From NCBI GenBank assembly GCA_900542475.1, contig UQNO01000001.1:102106-166105 (forward strand): a DNA stretch of 64,000 nucleotides. Reading direction: 5' to 3'. This DNA is from an uncultured Bacteroidota bacterium. Its GTDB lineage: Bacteria; Bacteroidota; Bacteroidia; Bacteroidales; F082. Shown in pieces: positions 18,150-28,100 of this stretch (position 1 is the first letter of the stretch; each line of letters opens with the position of its first letter). The notes beneath the pieces are model-generated. The model saw only the letters and a list, made by a program, of their open reading frames with translations, was not told where the DNA came from and did not search any database. A program made the position numbers and the translations under genes.

Positions 18150-19259
18150 ATGTTTCTCAAAGAGTTAAAGTTGACGAATTTCAAAAATTGCGAGTCGGCC
18201 GACCTGCGGTTTTCCGAGAAAATCAACTGCTTTGTGGGACTCAACGGCGCGGGCAAGACCAATATTCTCGACGCTATTTACTATCTTGCATTTTGTAAAA
18301 GTTATTTCACGACCACCGACAGGCAAAATATACGTCATGGCGAGGATTTCTTCGCCGTTCATGGTGATTTAGTGACTGACAATGAGGAGACGGCGACAAT
18401 CTCGTGCGTGCAGAAAGGAAACGCCAAAAAATCGTTCAAATACAACAAGAAAGAATATGAACGCCTCGCTGATCATATCGGAAAGATTCCGTTGGTGATG
18501 ATTTCGCCCTACGACCGCGATTTGATTAACGACGGCAGCGAATTGCGTAGAAAATTCATCGACGGCGTCATCTCTCAATTCGATTCCGTGTATCTTGGCG
18601 ACTTGCTCCAATACAACAAGGTCTTGGCTCAACGAAACACCCAACTGAAACAGTTTTGGGAAAATCGCTATTTCGACGCGAACCTGTTGGCTTTATGGGA
18701 CGAGCAGATGATACGCCTCGCCACCCCGATTTATGAGAAAAGAAAGGCTTTCCTGAAAGATTTCATGCCGATTTTTCAAGAATATTACGACATAGTATCC
18801 GGCACATCGGAACAAGTGAACATCGTTTACGAAAGTACTTTGCATGAGAAGACAATGGAGCAATTGCTTCAGGATAGTCAAGAAAAAGACAGATATTCGT
18901 CATACACCAATGTCGGCATTCACAAAGATGACTTTTGCTTTGTGACCGACAATCATTCTGTTAAGAAATTCGGCTCGCAAGGACAGCAGAAGTCGTTTGT
19001 GGTGGCGGTGAAGTTGGCACAATTCGATTTCAATTATAAAAAGATTGGTTTCAAACCGATTTTATTATTGGACGACATCTTTGACAAACTTGACGACAAC
19101 AGGGTGGCGCAGCTGGTGAAACTTGTCGGCAACGACCACTTCGGACAGGTGTTTATCACCGATACGCAACGTCAAAGAGTGCAATATCTTTTGGACAACA
19201 TTGACGGCAATCATAAGATTTTTGAAGTTAAACATGGAAAGGCGATATGCGATGAGTGA
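18150..19259 (+). CDS. recF: DNA replication and repair protein RecF
   Basis: RecF is an SMC-like ATPase that loads recombination factors at single-strand gaps. Walker A is GLNGAGKTN near residues 31-39. The ABC signature region is SQGQQKSFVVAVKLAQ and Walker B is ILLLDDIFDKLDD. The length of 369 residues is normal. The gene begins at the base after the porQ stop codon and overlaps the following DciA-like gene. The recF-dciA (DUF721) order is common in bacteria. Confidence 0.95.
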   Translation: MFLKELKLTNFKNCESADLRFSEKINCFVGLNGAGKTNILDAIYYLAFCKSYFTTTDRQNIRHGEDFFAVHGDLVTDNEETATISCVQKGNAKKSFKYNKKEYERLADHIGKIPLVMISPYDRDLINDGSELRRKFIDGVISQFDSVYLGDLLQYNKVLAQRNTQLKQFWENRYFDANLLALWDEQMIRLATPIYEKRKAFLKDFMPIFQEYYDIVSGTSEQVNIVYESTLHEKTMEQLLQDSQEKDRYSSYTNVGIHKDDFCFVTDNHSVKKFGSQGQQKSFVVAVKLAQFDFNYKKIGFKPILLLDDIFDKLDDNRVAQLVKLVGNDHFGQVFITDTQRQRVQYLLDNIDGNHKIFEVKHGKAICDE

Positions 19260-19542
19260 CCCGAATTTGACGACATTAGGCGAGATGATAAAAGCATTTT
19301 ATCATGATAATCACAGAGATGACGCTTTAGACGAGCAGAGGATTCTTGACTCGTGGAATGAGGTGGTCGGGGACTTCGTCGCCGCGCACACTTTGAAAAA
19401 AACAATAAAAAACGGAATGCTTTACGTAAAATTCGATGCCGATTCACTGAAAAACGAGATTCTGTACGCCAAGTCGATGTTGTTGAAAAAGCTTAATTCC
19501 ATGGCGGATAAGGAAATTTTGAAAGGTATTGTCGTTATATGA
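19252..19542 (+). CDS. DUF721 (DciA-like) protein
   Basis: The 96-residue protein matches the DUF721/DciA family by its RILDSWNEVVGDFVAAHT opening and the YVKFDADSLKNEILYAKS core. DciA helps load replicative helicase in many bacteria. The start at 19252 was chosen because an AAAGG-like ribosome site precedes it. The alternative ATG at 19234 adds six residues. It overlaps the recF end by 8 bp, suggesting translational coupling. Function in Bacteroidetes is inferred. Confidence 0.8.
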   Translation: MSDPNLTTLGEMIKAFYHDNHRDDALDEQRILDSWNEVVGDFVAAHTLKKTIKNGMLYVKFDADSLKNEILYAKSMLLKKLNSMADKEILKGIVVI

Positions 19543-19552
19543 AAAAAAAATG

Positions 19553-19560
19553 TATCTTTG
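19553..19560 (+). promoter_or_regulatory. Putative -7 element of the efp-lpxD unit
   Basis: TATCTTTG is an exact TAnnTTTG match, 40 nt before the efp ATG. Confidence 0.55.
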
Positions 19561-19600
19561 CACCGAATTTTGATTTTTAGTAACATATAAATTTAATAAT

Positions 19601-20167
19601 ATGATTAACTCACAAGACATTAAGATCGGAAGCTGCATCAGAATGGATGGCAAACTTTATTTTTGCGTTGATTTCCAGCATGTGAAACCAGGCAAGGGTA
19701 ACACTATCATGCGCATTAAGCTGAAGAGCGTGGTTGACGGCCGCACATTGGAACGCCGTTTCGATATTGGTGAGAAACTTGAGGACGTCCGCGTTGAGCA
19801 TCGTCAGTATCAATACCTTTACAAAGAGGGAGAAGATTATATTTTCATGAACCAGGAAGACTACGAGCAGATTCCTCTGATGAAAGATCTTATCACCGGT
19901 GTTGCTTTCCTCAAGGAAAGCGATGTCTGCGACGTTGTTTTCGATACATCGACAGATACAGTTTTGTTCGCCGAACTGCCTATCAAGACTGTTCTCGAAG
20001 TGACTTATACAGAGCCTGGCGAGAAAGGCAACACTGCGACAAACGCAATGAAAGACGCTATAGTAGAGACAGGCGCGTCGGTAAAGGTGCCTCTGTTCAT
20101 CAATACCGGCGACAAAATTAGAGTTGACACCCGTACGGGCGAATATGCAGAAAGAGTAAGGGAATAA
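19601..20167 (+). CDS. efp: Translation elongation factor P
   Basis: EF-P relieves ribosome stalling at polyproline stretches. The three-domain architecture fits 188 residues. The modified-lysine loop is visible as VKPGKGNTIMRIK near residue 34. The C-terminal OB domain shows LFINTGDKIRVDTRTGEY. No EpmA/EpmB-type modification genes lie nearby. It is followed after 1 bp by the lpxD gene and both probably share the promoter at 19553. Confidence 0.97.
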   Translation: MINSQDIKIGSCIRMDGKLYFCVDFQHVKPGKGNTIMRIKLKSVVDGRTLERRFDIGEKLEDVRVEHRQYQYLYKEGEDYIFMNQEDYEQIPLMKDLITGVAFLKESDVCDVVFDTSTDTVLFAELPIKTVLEVTYTEPGEKGNTATNAMKDAIVETGASVKVPLFINTGDKIRVDTRTGEYAERVRE

Positions 20168-20168
20168 T

Positions 20169-21107
20169 ATGAGAATAGAACCAGCAACAACTGTCAAATG
20201 TTTAGCTGATTTTATTGGTGCTACCAAGATTATCGGCGATGCCAACCGAGTCATCACAGGGCTTAACGAGCTGCATGAGGTGGAAGCGGGTGACATAACA
20301 TTTGTCGATCATCCGAAATATTATCAAAGAGTACTTGGCTCGGCAGCAACCATTATCATTATCAACACTGCCGATGTGGAATGCCCCGAAGGAAAAACTC
20401 TCATCATTCACGACTGTCCATTTGATGCGTTCAACAAGATTATCTTGTCGTACCGCAGATTCGAGCCGGCAACAGCCATGGTGAGTCCGAAAGCTGAAAT
20501 AGGCGAGGGCACCATCATTCAGCCAGGCGCATTTGTGGCGGAACATGTGAAAATAGGCAAAAACTGCATCATTCATGCCAACGTGACAATCAACAACCAC
20601 ACTGTTATCGGTGACAATGTCATAATCAACAGCGGCTCTGTCATCGCAGCAGATGCCTGCTATTTCCAACATCGCGGAAAAGACCGACAGGTGAAGTTCG
20701 AGTCATGCGGACGTGTAGTGATTGAAGACGATGTTGAAATCGGAGCCTTGTGCGCCATCGACATCGGAGTGACAAGCGACACTGTGATTGGCAGAGGCAC
20801 CAAGACAGACAACCATGTTCAAGTAGGACACGATGCCAAAGTCGGCAAGAACTGCTTCCTCGGGGCGCATTGCGCCATCGGAGGTGTCTCAAGAGTGAAA
20901 GACAACGTTTCTATCTGGTCGATGTCGGCGGTCAACAAAGACCTTGTCGTCGCGGAAGACACCACAATCTTGGCATACACAGCCATCGACAAAGACACGG
21001 AATCCGGAGTGACTTATTTCGGTTTGCCAGGCATAGAGGCCAAGAAGAAATGGAAAGAGATAGCGTCCGTTAGAATGCTTCCGGACTTAATCGCAAAACT
21101 AAAATAA
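20169..21107 (+). CDS. lpxD: UDP-3-O-acylglucosamine N-acyltransferase (LpxD family)
   Basis: LpxD adds the N-linked acyl chain in lipid A synthesis. An N-terminal uridine-binding domain (about residues 1-100) is followed by left-handed beta-helix hexapeptide repeats, seen from AEIGEGTIIQPGAFVAEHV onward. The catalytic His lies in TKTDNHVQVGHDAKVG. A C-terminal helix ends the protein. At 312 residues it is slightly short for LpxD. Bacteroidetes can carry a second LpxD-like paralogue after efp, so its substrate may differ from the main LpxD. A strong terminator follows. Confidence 0.85.
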   Translation: MRIEPATTVKCLADFIGATKIIGDANRVITGLNELHEVEAGDITFVDHPKYYQRVLGSAATIIIINTADVECPEGKTLIIHDCPFDAFNKIILSYRRFEPATAMVSPKAEIGEGTIIQPGAFVAEHVKIGKNCIIHANVTINNHTVIGDNVIINSGSVIAADACYFQHRGKDRQVKFESCGRVVIEDDVEIGALCAIDIGVTSDTVIGRGTKTDNHVQVGHDAKVGKNCFLGAHCAIGGVSRVKDNVSIWSMSAVNKDLVVAEDTTILAYTAIDKDTESGVTYFGLPGIEAKKKWKEIASVRMLPDLIAKLK

Positions 21108-21109
21108 TG

Positions 21110-21133
21110 ATAAGCCGCTGACAAGCGGCTTAT
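21110..21133 (+). terminator. Intrinsic terminator after lpxD
   Basis: A perfect 10-bp stem (ATAAGCCGCT with AGCGGCTTAT) around a GACA loop starts 2 bp after the lpxD stop codon. A short T-rich tract follows (TTTTG). Confidence 0.8.
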
Positions 21134-21158
21134 TTTGTACTTATATTTTATTTATGTC

Positions 21159-23387
21159 ATGAAGTTTATAATAGCACTATTAGTAATCTTACTTATTGTC
21201 AGATGGAATAAAATAAACACGGCATCTAAATGTATTGTCCTGTTAATCATATTGTTTTCGTATTCATACCAGACGACTTGTCAGGCCAATCTCGACATAG
21301 TGCCGAAACCTAATATGATAAAAGTCGAAAAAGAGCAAGGTTTTAAATTAGACAGACGCACCATCATCGTTAATGATAATGATGATAATAGATTCAATGC
21401 GGAATTTCTGCAAGCCCATCTCAAGAAACAATTTAAAAAAGACAGATTTAAAATACGCCCGACACGCCGGCATTCAAACAATATTCTTATTAAATTGACA
21501 GATACTATTGAAAATGCGGAAGCCTATAATCTTATAATTGACAAAGACAATATCAGGATTATAGCAGGCTCGACAGCCGGTGTGTTCTATGGTATTCAGA
21601 CCTTGATACAGATGTTGCCAACGGAGACACGCCGCGCGGTTAAAATACCGACGATGTGCATCTACGACGCTCCGCGGTTCGCCTACAGAGGCATGCATTT
21701 AGATGTGTCAAGGACATTTCAGAACACCGATTACATCTATAAGTTTATTGACGCTTTGGCTTATTATAAAATCAATAATTTCCATTGGCATCTGACCGAC
21801 GACCAGGGGTGGAGAGTCGAGATCAAGAAATATCCCAAACTCACGGAGTTAGGAGCTTGGAGAGGCCCTCGCGAGGTGTTGAAACCGGCTTACGCCTCTG
21901 GAATGGAAAGAAATGGCGGTTATTATACACAGGAAGAGATTAAATCAATAGTAAAATATGCAGCCGACAGAAACATCAACATTATTCCGGAGATTGACTT
22001 GCCGGGACACAGCAAGGCGGTGGCGGCGACATATCCCGAGATTTTATGCGAGACACAATCGAAACACTACAGCGTTCAGTGGGAGTCGAATAATGTGTGG
22101 TGCGTCGGGCGAGAAGAGAACTATGCCATGTTGGAAGACATAATCTCGGAGATGGCTGAACTTTTCCCGTCGAAGATTTTCCATGTCGGCGGCGACGAGG
22201 TGAACAAGGATTCGTGGAAAGAATGTCCGATTTGCTCCCGTATAGACGAGCCCCAGAATTATTTTATGAGACGACTTGAGAAGATTCTCGCGAAACACGG
22301 CAGAACCATGGGCGGCTGGGACGAGATTATCGATGGTGGCGAGTTGATGCCCGAGACTGTTGTTTATGCGTGGGCGAGCCTGGAAAGAGGCATTAAATCG
22401 GTGAAAGAAGGTCACCCGACAGTGATGCAGATAGCACCATACATGTATTTCGACATGAAACAAAGTGAGGACGAGCGTGGCTTGAAGTGGGCGGGCATAA
22501 GCTCGCTTGAAAACACTTATGGTTTCGACCCCATTGGAAGTTTTGAATTGACCGAAGAAGAGAAGAAAATGGTGTTGGGCCCTCAAGGCGGCTGCTGGGC
22601 AGAATGTTTGGGCGTGAAAGACTTTGTTGACTATCAAGTCTTCCCGAAACTCCTGGCACTGTCTGAAATCGGATGGTGTAGCGAAAAACGCAACTATGAC
22701 GACTTTAAAAACAGACTCTTCGCTTCGCAATATGAACGACTTTATAATATGGATTTCAAGTTCAGAATCGCACCTCCTGAAGTCGTTTACAAAGACGGGA
22801 AAGTGACGGCCGTGAGCGAAAACGAGGTCTTGACAATCAGATATACCGAAGACGGAACAGCCCCGACAGTGAAATCAAAGAAATACAACAAACCCATCAA
22901 GACAGACACTCCCGAGAAATACAGGTTCGCGACGTTTTACAAAGACCGTTCGAGTATCGCAAGAGGAGCAATGAATGTGGAACTGCATCGTTATTTGAAG
23001 CCGAAGACCTCCGTGGAGTCGAACATTCCGTTTTTCGATGACATTAACAGCCTTGTGGACTATGACTTGAACACCTATTGTTTCACCGCACGCGAGATTA
23101 ACGACGGAGATTATATCATGTTTACCTTCGAGGAGCCCGTTGAGTGCCAGTCGATAGAAATGTGCACCGGGTATTACACCCTGGCGGTTTACGGTGTCTT
23201 GAACGGCTATATGGAGTATTCCTGCGATGGTGAGAACTACCACAGAGGCAGTCGATTTGAATATGACGCCATCGACGGCTACAAGGCCTGCTGTCGCCCC
23301 GACAAACCGGTCAGGTCGGTACGTGTCGTCATAGACGACATCAGCGAACACGAGGTGACGGTTATTCAGGATTTACGCATCGAATAG
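21159..23387 (+). CDS. Glycoside hydrolase family 20 beta-N-acetylhexosaminidase
   Basis: The enzyme removes terminal GlcNAc or GalNAc from glycans by substrate-assisted catalysis. A hydrophobic N-terminus acts as signal or anchor. A GH20b-type domain (about residues 40-160) precedes the catalytic barrel, which begins near YRGMHLDVSRTFQ. The catalytic pair is Asp346-Glu347 in FHVGGDEVNKDSW. A chitobiase-type C-terminal segment (DGTAPTVKSKKYNKPI) and a final carbohydrate-binding F5/8C-like domain follow. The ATG at 21159 is preferred over a TTG eight codons earlier. The product has 742 residues. It probably faces the periplasm or outer membrane. Confidence 0.94.
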   Translation: MKFIIALLVILLIVRWNKINTASKCIVLLIILFSYSYQTTCQANLDIVPKPNMIKVEKEQGFKLDRRTIIVNDNDDNRFNAEFLQAHLKKQFKKDRFKIRPTRRHSNNILIKLTDTIENAEAYNLIIDKDNIRIIAGSTAGVFYGIQTLIQMLPTETRRAVKIPTMCIYDAPRFAYRGMHLDVSRTFQNTDYIYKFIDALAYYKINNFHWHLTDDQGWRVEIKKYPKLTELGAWRGPREVLKPAYASGMERNGGYYTQEEIKSIVKYAADRNINIIPEIDLPGHSKAVAATYPEILCETQSKHYSVQWESNNVWCVGREENYAMLEDIISEMAELFPSKIFHVGGDEVNKDSWKECPICSRIDEPQNYFMRRLEKILAKHGRTMGGWDEIIDGGELMPETVVYAWASLERGIKSVKEGHPTVMQIAPYMYFDMKQSEDERGLKWAGISSLENTYGFDPIGSFELTEEEKKMVLGPQGGCWAECLGVKDFVDYQVFPKLLALSEIGWCSEKRNYDDFKNRLFASQYERLYNMDFKFRIAPPEVVYKDGKVTAVSENEVLTIRYTEDGTAPTVKSKKYNKPIKTDTPEKYRFATFYKDRSSIARGAMNVELHRYLKPKTSVESNIPFFDDINSLVDYDLNTYCFTAREINDGDYIMFTFEEPVECQSIEMCTGYYTLAVYGVLNGYMEYSCDGENYHRGSRFEYDAIDGYKACCRPDKPVRSVRVVIDDISEHEVTVIQDLRIE

Positions 23388-23398
23388 AAGGTCGAATA

Positions 23399-23434
23399 AA
23401 AAAAGCGGAGACATTATGATATCTCCGCTTTTTT
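23399..23434. terminator. Bidirectional intrinsic terminator between GH20 and gapA
   Basis: A 13-bp perfect stem (AAAAAAGCGGAGA with TCTCCGCTTTTTT) surrounds a 10-nt loop, with A- and T-runs on both sides. It can serve the plus-strand GH20 gene and the minus-strand gapA gene. Confidence 0.9.
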
Positions 23435-23448
23435 CAACACGAATCCAA

Positions 23449-24456
23449 TTAGTATTTCATCATTTCGACAAGGTCAACCATTCTGTTGGAATAACCCCAT
23501 TCGTTATCGTACCACGACATTATTTTCACCATTTTGCCCATCACCATGGTGCTTTGCGCGTCGAATATTGACGAGTGCGGGTTGTGTATGATGTCAACGC
23601 TCACGATTTCGTCTTCGGTGTATTCAAGGACGCCTTTCATCGGGCCTTCGGCGGCTTCTTTCATTGCGGCGTTAATCTGCTCCTTGGTGGCTTCCGTCTT
23701 GAGTGTGCACACGAGGTCAACGAGAGAGCCTGTCGGGGTGGGGACGCGCACCGCTATGCCGTCGAGTTTGCCGTTGAGTTCAGGTATCACGATGCCGACA
23801 GCCTTTGCGGCTCCTGTCGTGGTTGGAATCTGCGACATGGCGGCTGAACGTGCGCGACGAAGGTCGCTGTGCGGACCGTCAAGGATAACCTGGTCGTTAG
23901 TGTAACTGTGTATGGTTGTGATATAACCCTGCTCGATACCGAAGCGATCGTTGAGAACCTTGGCGACCGGCGCGAGGCAGTTGGTGGTGCATGACGCGTT
24001 GCTGACGCACTCGATGTCGTCAGCGAGCTCGTTGTTGTTGACACCGACCACGATAGTCGCGTCGATTTTATCTTTTGAAGGAGCCGAGAGAATGACTTTC
24101 TTGGCACCGTTTTTGAGATGGTCGCCATAACCGCCCTTCGCGCTTTCTTTTGAGCGGAAGATGCCTGTCGACTCCACAACGACATCAGGAGTTTTGCTCC
24201 ATTTGATGTTGAGGGGAGCGCGTTCTGCTGTTACCGGAATGCGCACTCCATTGACTATCAATGCTGTCTCGTCGAAATCGACAGTGCCCGGGAATTTGCC
24301 TTGTGTCGAGTCATATTTTAAAAGATGTGACAAAACCTTTGTGCTTGTTAGGTCGTTGATGCCTATGACCTCGATGTTCGGGCGTTCGCAGCAAATGCGG
24401 AAAACGTTACGGCCGATACGACCGAAACCGTTGATGCCTACTTTAATTTTTTCCAT
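23449..24456 (-). CDS. gapA: Glyceraldehyde-3-phosphate dehydrogenase
   Basis: This glycolytic NAD-dependent enzyme has 335 residues. The Rossmann motif is VGINGFGRIGRNVFRI. The active-site cysteine lies in SNASCTTNCLAPVAK. The phosphate-binding RVPTPTGSLVDL and the closing SWYDNEWGYSNRMVDL are canonical. It is transcribed alone, between a strong terminator and a promoter-like element with a 47-nt leader. Confidence 0.98.
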   Translation of the reverse strand: MEKIKVGINGFGRIGRNVFRICCERPNIEVIGINDLTSTKVLSHLLKYDSTQGKFPGTVDFDETALIVNGVRIPVTAERAPLNIKWSKTPDVVVESTGIFRSKESAKGGYGDHLKNGAKKVILSAPSKDKIDATIVVGVNNNELADDIECVSNASCTTNCLAPVAKVLNDRFGIEQGYITTIHSYTNDQVILDGPHSDLRRARSAAMSQIPTTTGAAKAVGIVIPELNGKLDGIAVRVPTPTGSLVDLVCTLKTEATKEQINAAMKEAAEGPMKGVLEYTEDEIVSVDIIHNPHSSIFDAQSTMVMGKMVKIMSWYDNEWGYSNRMVDLVEMMKY

Positions 24457-24503
24457 TGTTATATATTTTAAGTTTATAATTCAATGTTTGATGATTAGAA
24501 CTG

Positions 24504-24511
24504 CAAAGATA
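24504..24511 (-). promoter_or_regulatory. Putative -7 element of gapA
   Basis: The minus strand reads TATCTTTG about 47 nt before the gapA ATG. Confidence 0.55.
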
Positions 24512-24700
24512 TAAATAAATTTTCATCGCAGATGCCTTCGGACATATTTTTTTTATTTTGAAAAACGAACTATCTTCGCGGCATCAGAATGCAAAAACCA
24601 TGTCTATTGGACAATATTACAAAAAAACATCCTTTCCGCCGTCAAAAATGTTCCGGAATTTTTCTTTTGTCTTAATCGCTGAAATCGAAGATATTTTCAT

Positions 24701-24708
24701 TATCTTTG
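24701..24708 (+). promoter_or_regulatory. Putative -7 element of the C_GCAxxG_C_C / dikinase operon
   Basis: TATCTTTG matches the consensus and lies 18 nt before the ATG at 24727. No other promoter-like site was seen before the large dikinase gene. Confidence 0.55.
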
Positions 24709-24726
24709 CAAAAATAATTTTTAACG

Positions 24727-25119
24727 ATGGAATCAAGAATTTCTCAAGCTGTTGAGAAGAAAAACAGCGGATACAACTGTGCGCAGGCGATTATTTGCAC
24801 GTACTGCGACCATGCGAAAATCGACGAGGCGAGAGCACGGGCCCTCGGGAGTTCGTTTGGACATGGGCTGGGCAACATGGAAGGCACCTGCGGCGCTGTC
24901 ACAGGAGCGGGAATGGTACTCGGATTGGCATCTAACGAGAACCACGACGCCATTCGTGGCATGAAACAGATAATGACGAAGTTCCAGCTTCGCAACGGGG
25001 CCACGCAATGCAAGCTTCTCAAAGGCGTGGGCACGGGCAAGGTGTTGCGCAAATGCTCCGACTGCGTGGCAGACGCAGCCGAATTTCTTGAAGAAGAATT
25101 GGAAAAACAAGGCTTTTAA
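24727..25119 (+). CDS. C_GCAxxG_C_C family protein (cysteine-rich, probable redox role)
   Basis: The 130-residue protein fits the C_GCAxxG_C_C family. An early NCAQAIICTYC is followed by the signature GTCGAVTGAGMVLGL and a late pair of cysteine motifs (ATQCKLLKG, RKCSDCVADAAEF). Family members have spaced conserved cysteines and are often found near redox or metal-linked proteins. No activity is established that I can cite with certainty. The stop codon lies 2 bp before the start of the giant dikinase gene, so the two form an operon and may work together. It has no signal peptide. Confidence 0.85.
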   Translation: MESRISQAVEKKNSGYNCAQAIICTYCDHAKIDEARARALGSSFGHGLGNMEGTCGAVTGAGMVLGLASNENHDAIRGMKQIMTKFQLRNGATQCKLLKGVGTGKVLRKCSDCVADAAEFLEEELEKQGF

Positions 25120-25121
25120 CC

Positions 25122-28100
25122 ATGAGCGCGACTTTTAAATCACAGGCTTTAGAGGCAAACCTGGCCCAAACACGTTATAAAGATATTTTCATCCCTGAAA
25201 AATATAAGGCGTTTGTCGCCTTGTCCAAAAACTATTTCGGCATCAACAAACGGGCTTCGGAATGCGTTACCGAGTACCATCACCCGCTCTCAAACCACAC
25301 CTTTGTGACCGAGGAGCTACGTAAAATCCTGATGGACGATTTCTGGTTCTACACCCGCGAGGAAATGCCTGCCGACACGCTGAAACTGCCTCTTGAGATG
25401 ATGCGCAGCCTCCTGAAACCGGAAGTGACACTGAAACTTCGACTGAATATCGTGGTGACCTTGATGGAGTTTATTGACAAGATAGCAGTTAGCAATAAGA
25501 AATTAGATGTGTTGGTGGAATTAGCGTTCAATATCTTGGAAGATAAATTCGAGGCAAATAAGGATTGTTATATTTTGGCGACGAAACATGCAGGACTTTA
25601 CCTCGACAATATGGCAAAAGACGAGCGCTTCAACGCGACGGCATGCCATATTCTGCATCTGATGCTTGAGGAAAACTATCGTTATTGGCAATCGACTTCC
25701 GAGGTCGAGAAATGGGTCTCGGACAACGCCGACATCCTTGCCGATGAGGAAAAAAACGCAATAATCAACGAGGTAGGCGAGCCTTGTTTCATTGATTTAA
25801 ACAATAATTTGAAAGCAGCCATAACCTGGGATGCGTTGGCGAAGATGCCTCATTTTGAACAACTTGCGAAACGCTTCGCCGAATCGGAAAACTTGTTCGG
25901 ACACTTCATGACCAAATTCCACTATGTGTTCTATTTGCTGCACCTTCCGGGAATGGAAAGCCAAAGAGAGCGTCTCATCTGGAACATGGACCGCATGATG
26001 CGCGACTCCATCGACGAGATGCCGCAAAATGAACTGATTCCGTTCATCGACACGATATTCGGTCTCGCCAAGGAGTTGCGCAGGAACTACAGTTCCGCCG
26101 TGCTTGACTTCCAACTCACCTTGGGCAAGAAAATCATCGACGTGGACACCACCGAGATGAAGGAAATCGTCAACCATTTCGAGAAAAGTCTCATTGAATT
26201 CGGCTTCATCACACCGGGCAACGTTTTTGTCAATGAGGATTGGCAATTGTCAGTAAATAAAGACCATATCAAGAATATTCGTGTTTGGCTGGAGCTTATT
26301 GAATACTCGAAAACGCCTTTGGAGAAACTGCTCTCTTCTCTCATCGTCAATTTGAAACTCGGTGGTATTTTCTTAAGCGACACCGACCTCTTCCAACGTG
26401 AAATCACGAAGATTCTCAACTCCAACATCACCCCGTATTACAAAAAGGTGAAGCAGCTCGCGCGCATTTTCCCGGTGTATTTCAACGAGATAGGGGCGGA
26501 AGGCGAGATTCGCGACGTTACCACCAACATGGATGAGATAGGACTACGGCAGGACAAACTCGTGCATTTCTTGCGCAAACAGGTGCACACCGAGAGCAAC
26601 AACACCCTCATCACCTTGACGTTCGATGTCTTTAAGTTTTGGAGCAACGGCGTCCTGGACGATTTAAAGCCTGTTTTGCCGAAAAACGTGTTTGAGACCA
26701 TCGACATGAAGAGCGAGTATTTTGTTCATGTCCATGACCTTGCGCGGACCATGTGCGAGGTCTCGAGCCTCAACCCGGAAGATGTTTTGATGCTTTCGCG
26801 CGACGATTATGAAAATCTTGTGAAAAAAGCCGCAGGTCGCATCGGCCTTGAAGACATGCTTTATGAACGCGAACGCCAACGTCTCATGGACATTCGCGAC
26901 CTCTACGCCTATCTTCGCGAGAAATACAGCTTCGAGTCGGTAGATATTTTCGCATATCTGCGCAACTATCCATTCATCTCCGACAAGGATATTGACGACT
27001 TCGAGAAAGCTTATAAATCAAAGGATTTCGGCAAGTCGTTGACTTTGATATATTCCTTCATGGATAAACTAAAGAGTATCATTTTCAATCCGGAGCAGAG
27101 CGAGGGCTGGGAGAACATCTATCATAAACGTCATATCGCAATAGGCATCCCGTCGATGTACGGCACCTATCGCGAGAACAAGTTCGAGGCCATGGGGCTT
27201 ACGTTCAGGCTCGAACGCATCGCGACGCAACTCATGGAAAAAGTGGTGCAGGGCATCAATTTGGAATATATATCCGAGCGCACGCTGAATCAGATTTATA
27301 TGATTTTAAGCTTTTTCCGCGACGGTCTCGCTCTTGACGGCATCACCAACCAGAGCTTCAACTCGAAACTCGACATGTTGCGTTATTCCCTGACATCGCG
27401 AAGTTTCTCCTTCGAACAGTATATCAATATCTTCCAGTTTATCGCGGAAGACGTGAGACGCATCATTATCAAATACTTCCTGAAATCGTACGAATATCCC
27501 CTGAAAGTCGTCGTCCCGCAACTTTTCGACCCGGACAACAAGCTCGGCGACCGCGACATGGCGGCATTGATAACGAGGAAATCGGAAGAGTTTCATCGCG
27601 AGCTTCTGTCAAATGCGTTTTTGATGCAGCCACTCGACAACTTCATCGGTCGCATCCTCACTTCGTTGAGAACGATGGAAGCCGCTCTTGACCAGAAACT
27701 CATCAATGACATCATGACGTACAACTCCGAAATGCTGATCAGTCCGTTCTGGTCGCCGACACCCAAGATGGACAACCAGGTATTTATCGGCAACAAGGCG
27801 AATAACCTTAAGACCTTGTACTTAAACGGTTTGCCGGTGCCTCCCGGGTTCGTCATCACCACCGAGGCGTTCCGTCGCAACGAGACCATTAACGCCATCG
27901 CGGAGTTGAGGACGGAGATTCATGGCATGATGAAGCATCATCTGGAAGAGCTGGAGCGCATTTCCGGAAAGAAATTCAACAACCCGGAGTCGCCGCTGCT
28001 CGTCTCGGTGCGCTCGGGTACCGCCATATCGATGCCCGGCGCGATGGATACCTTCTTGAACGTAGGTCTGAACGACGACTTGGTGGAGAAAATCGCCGCG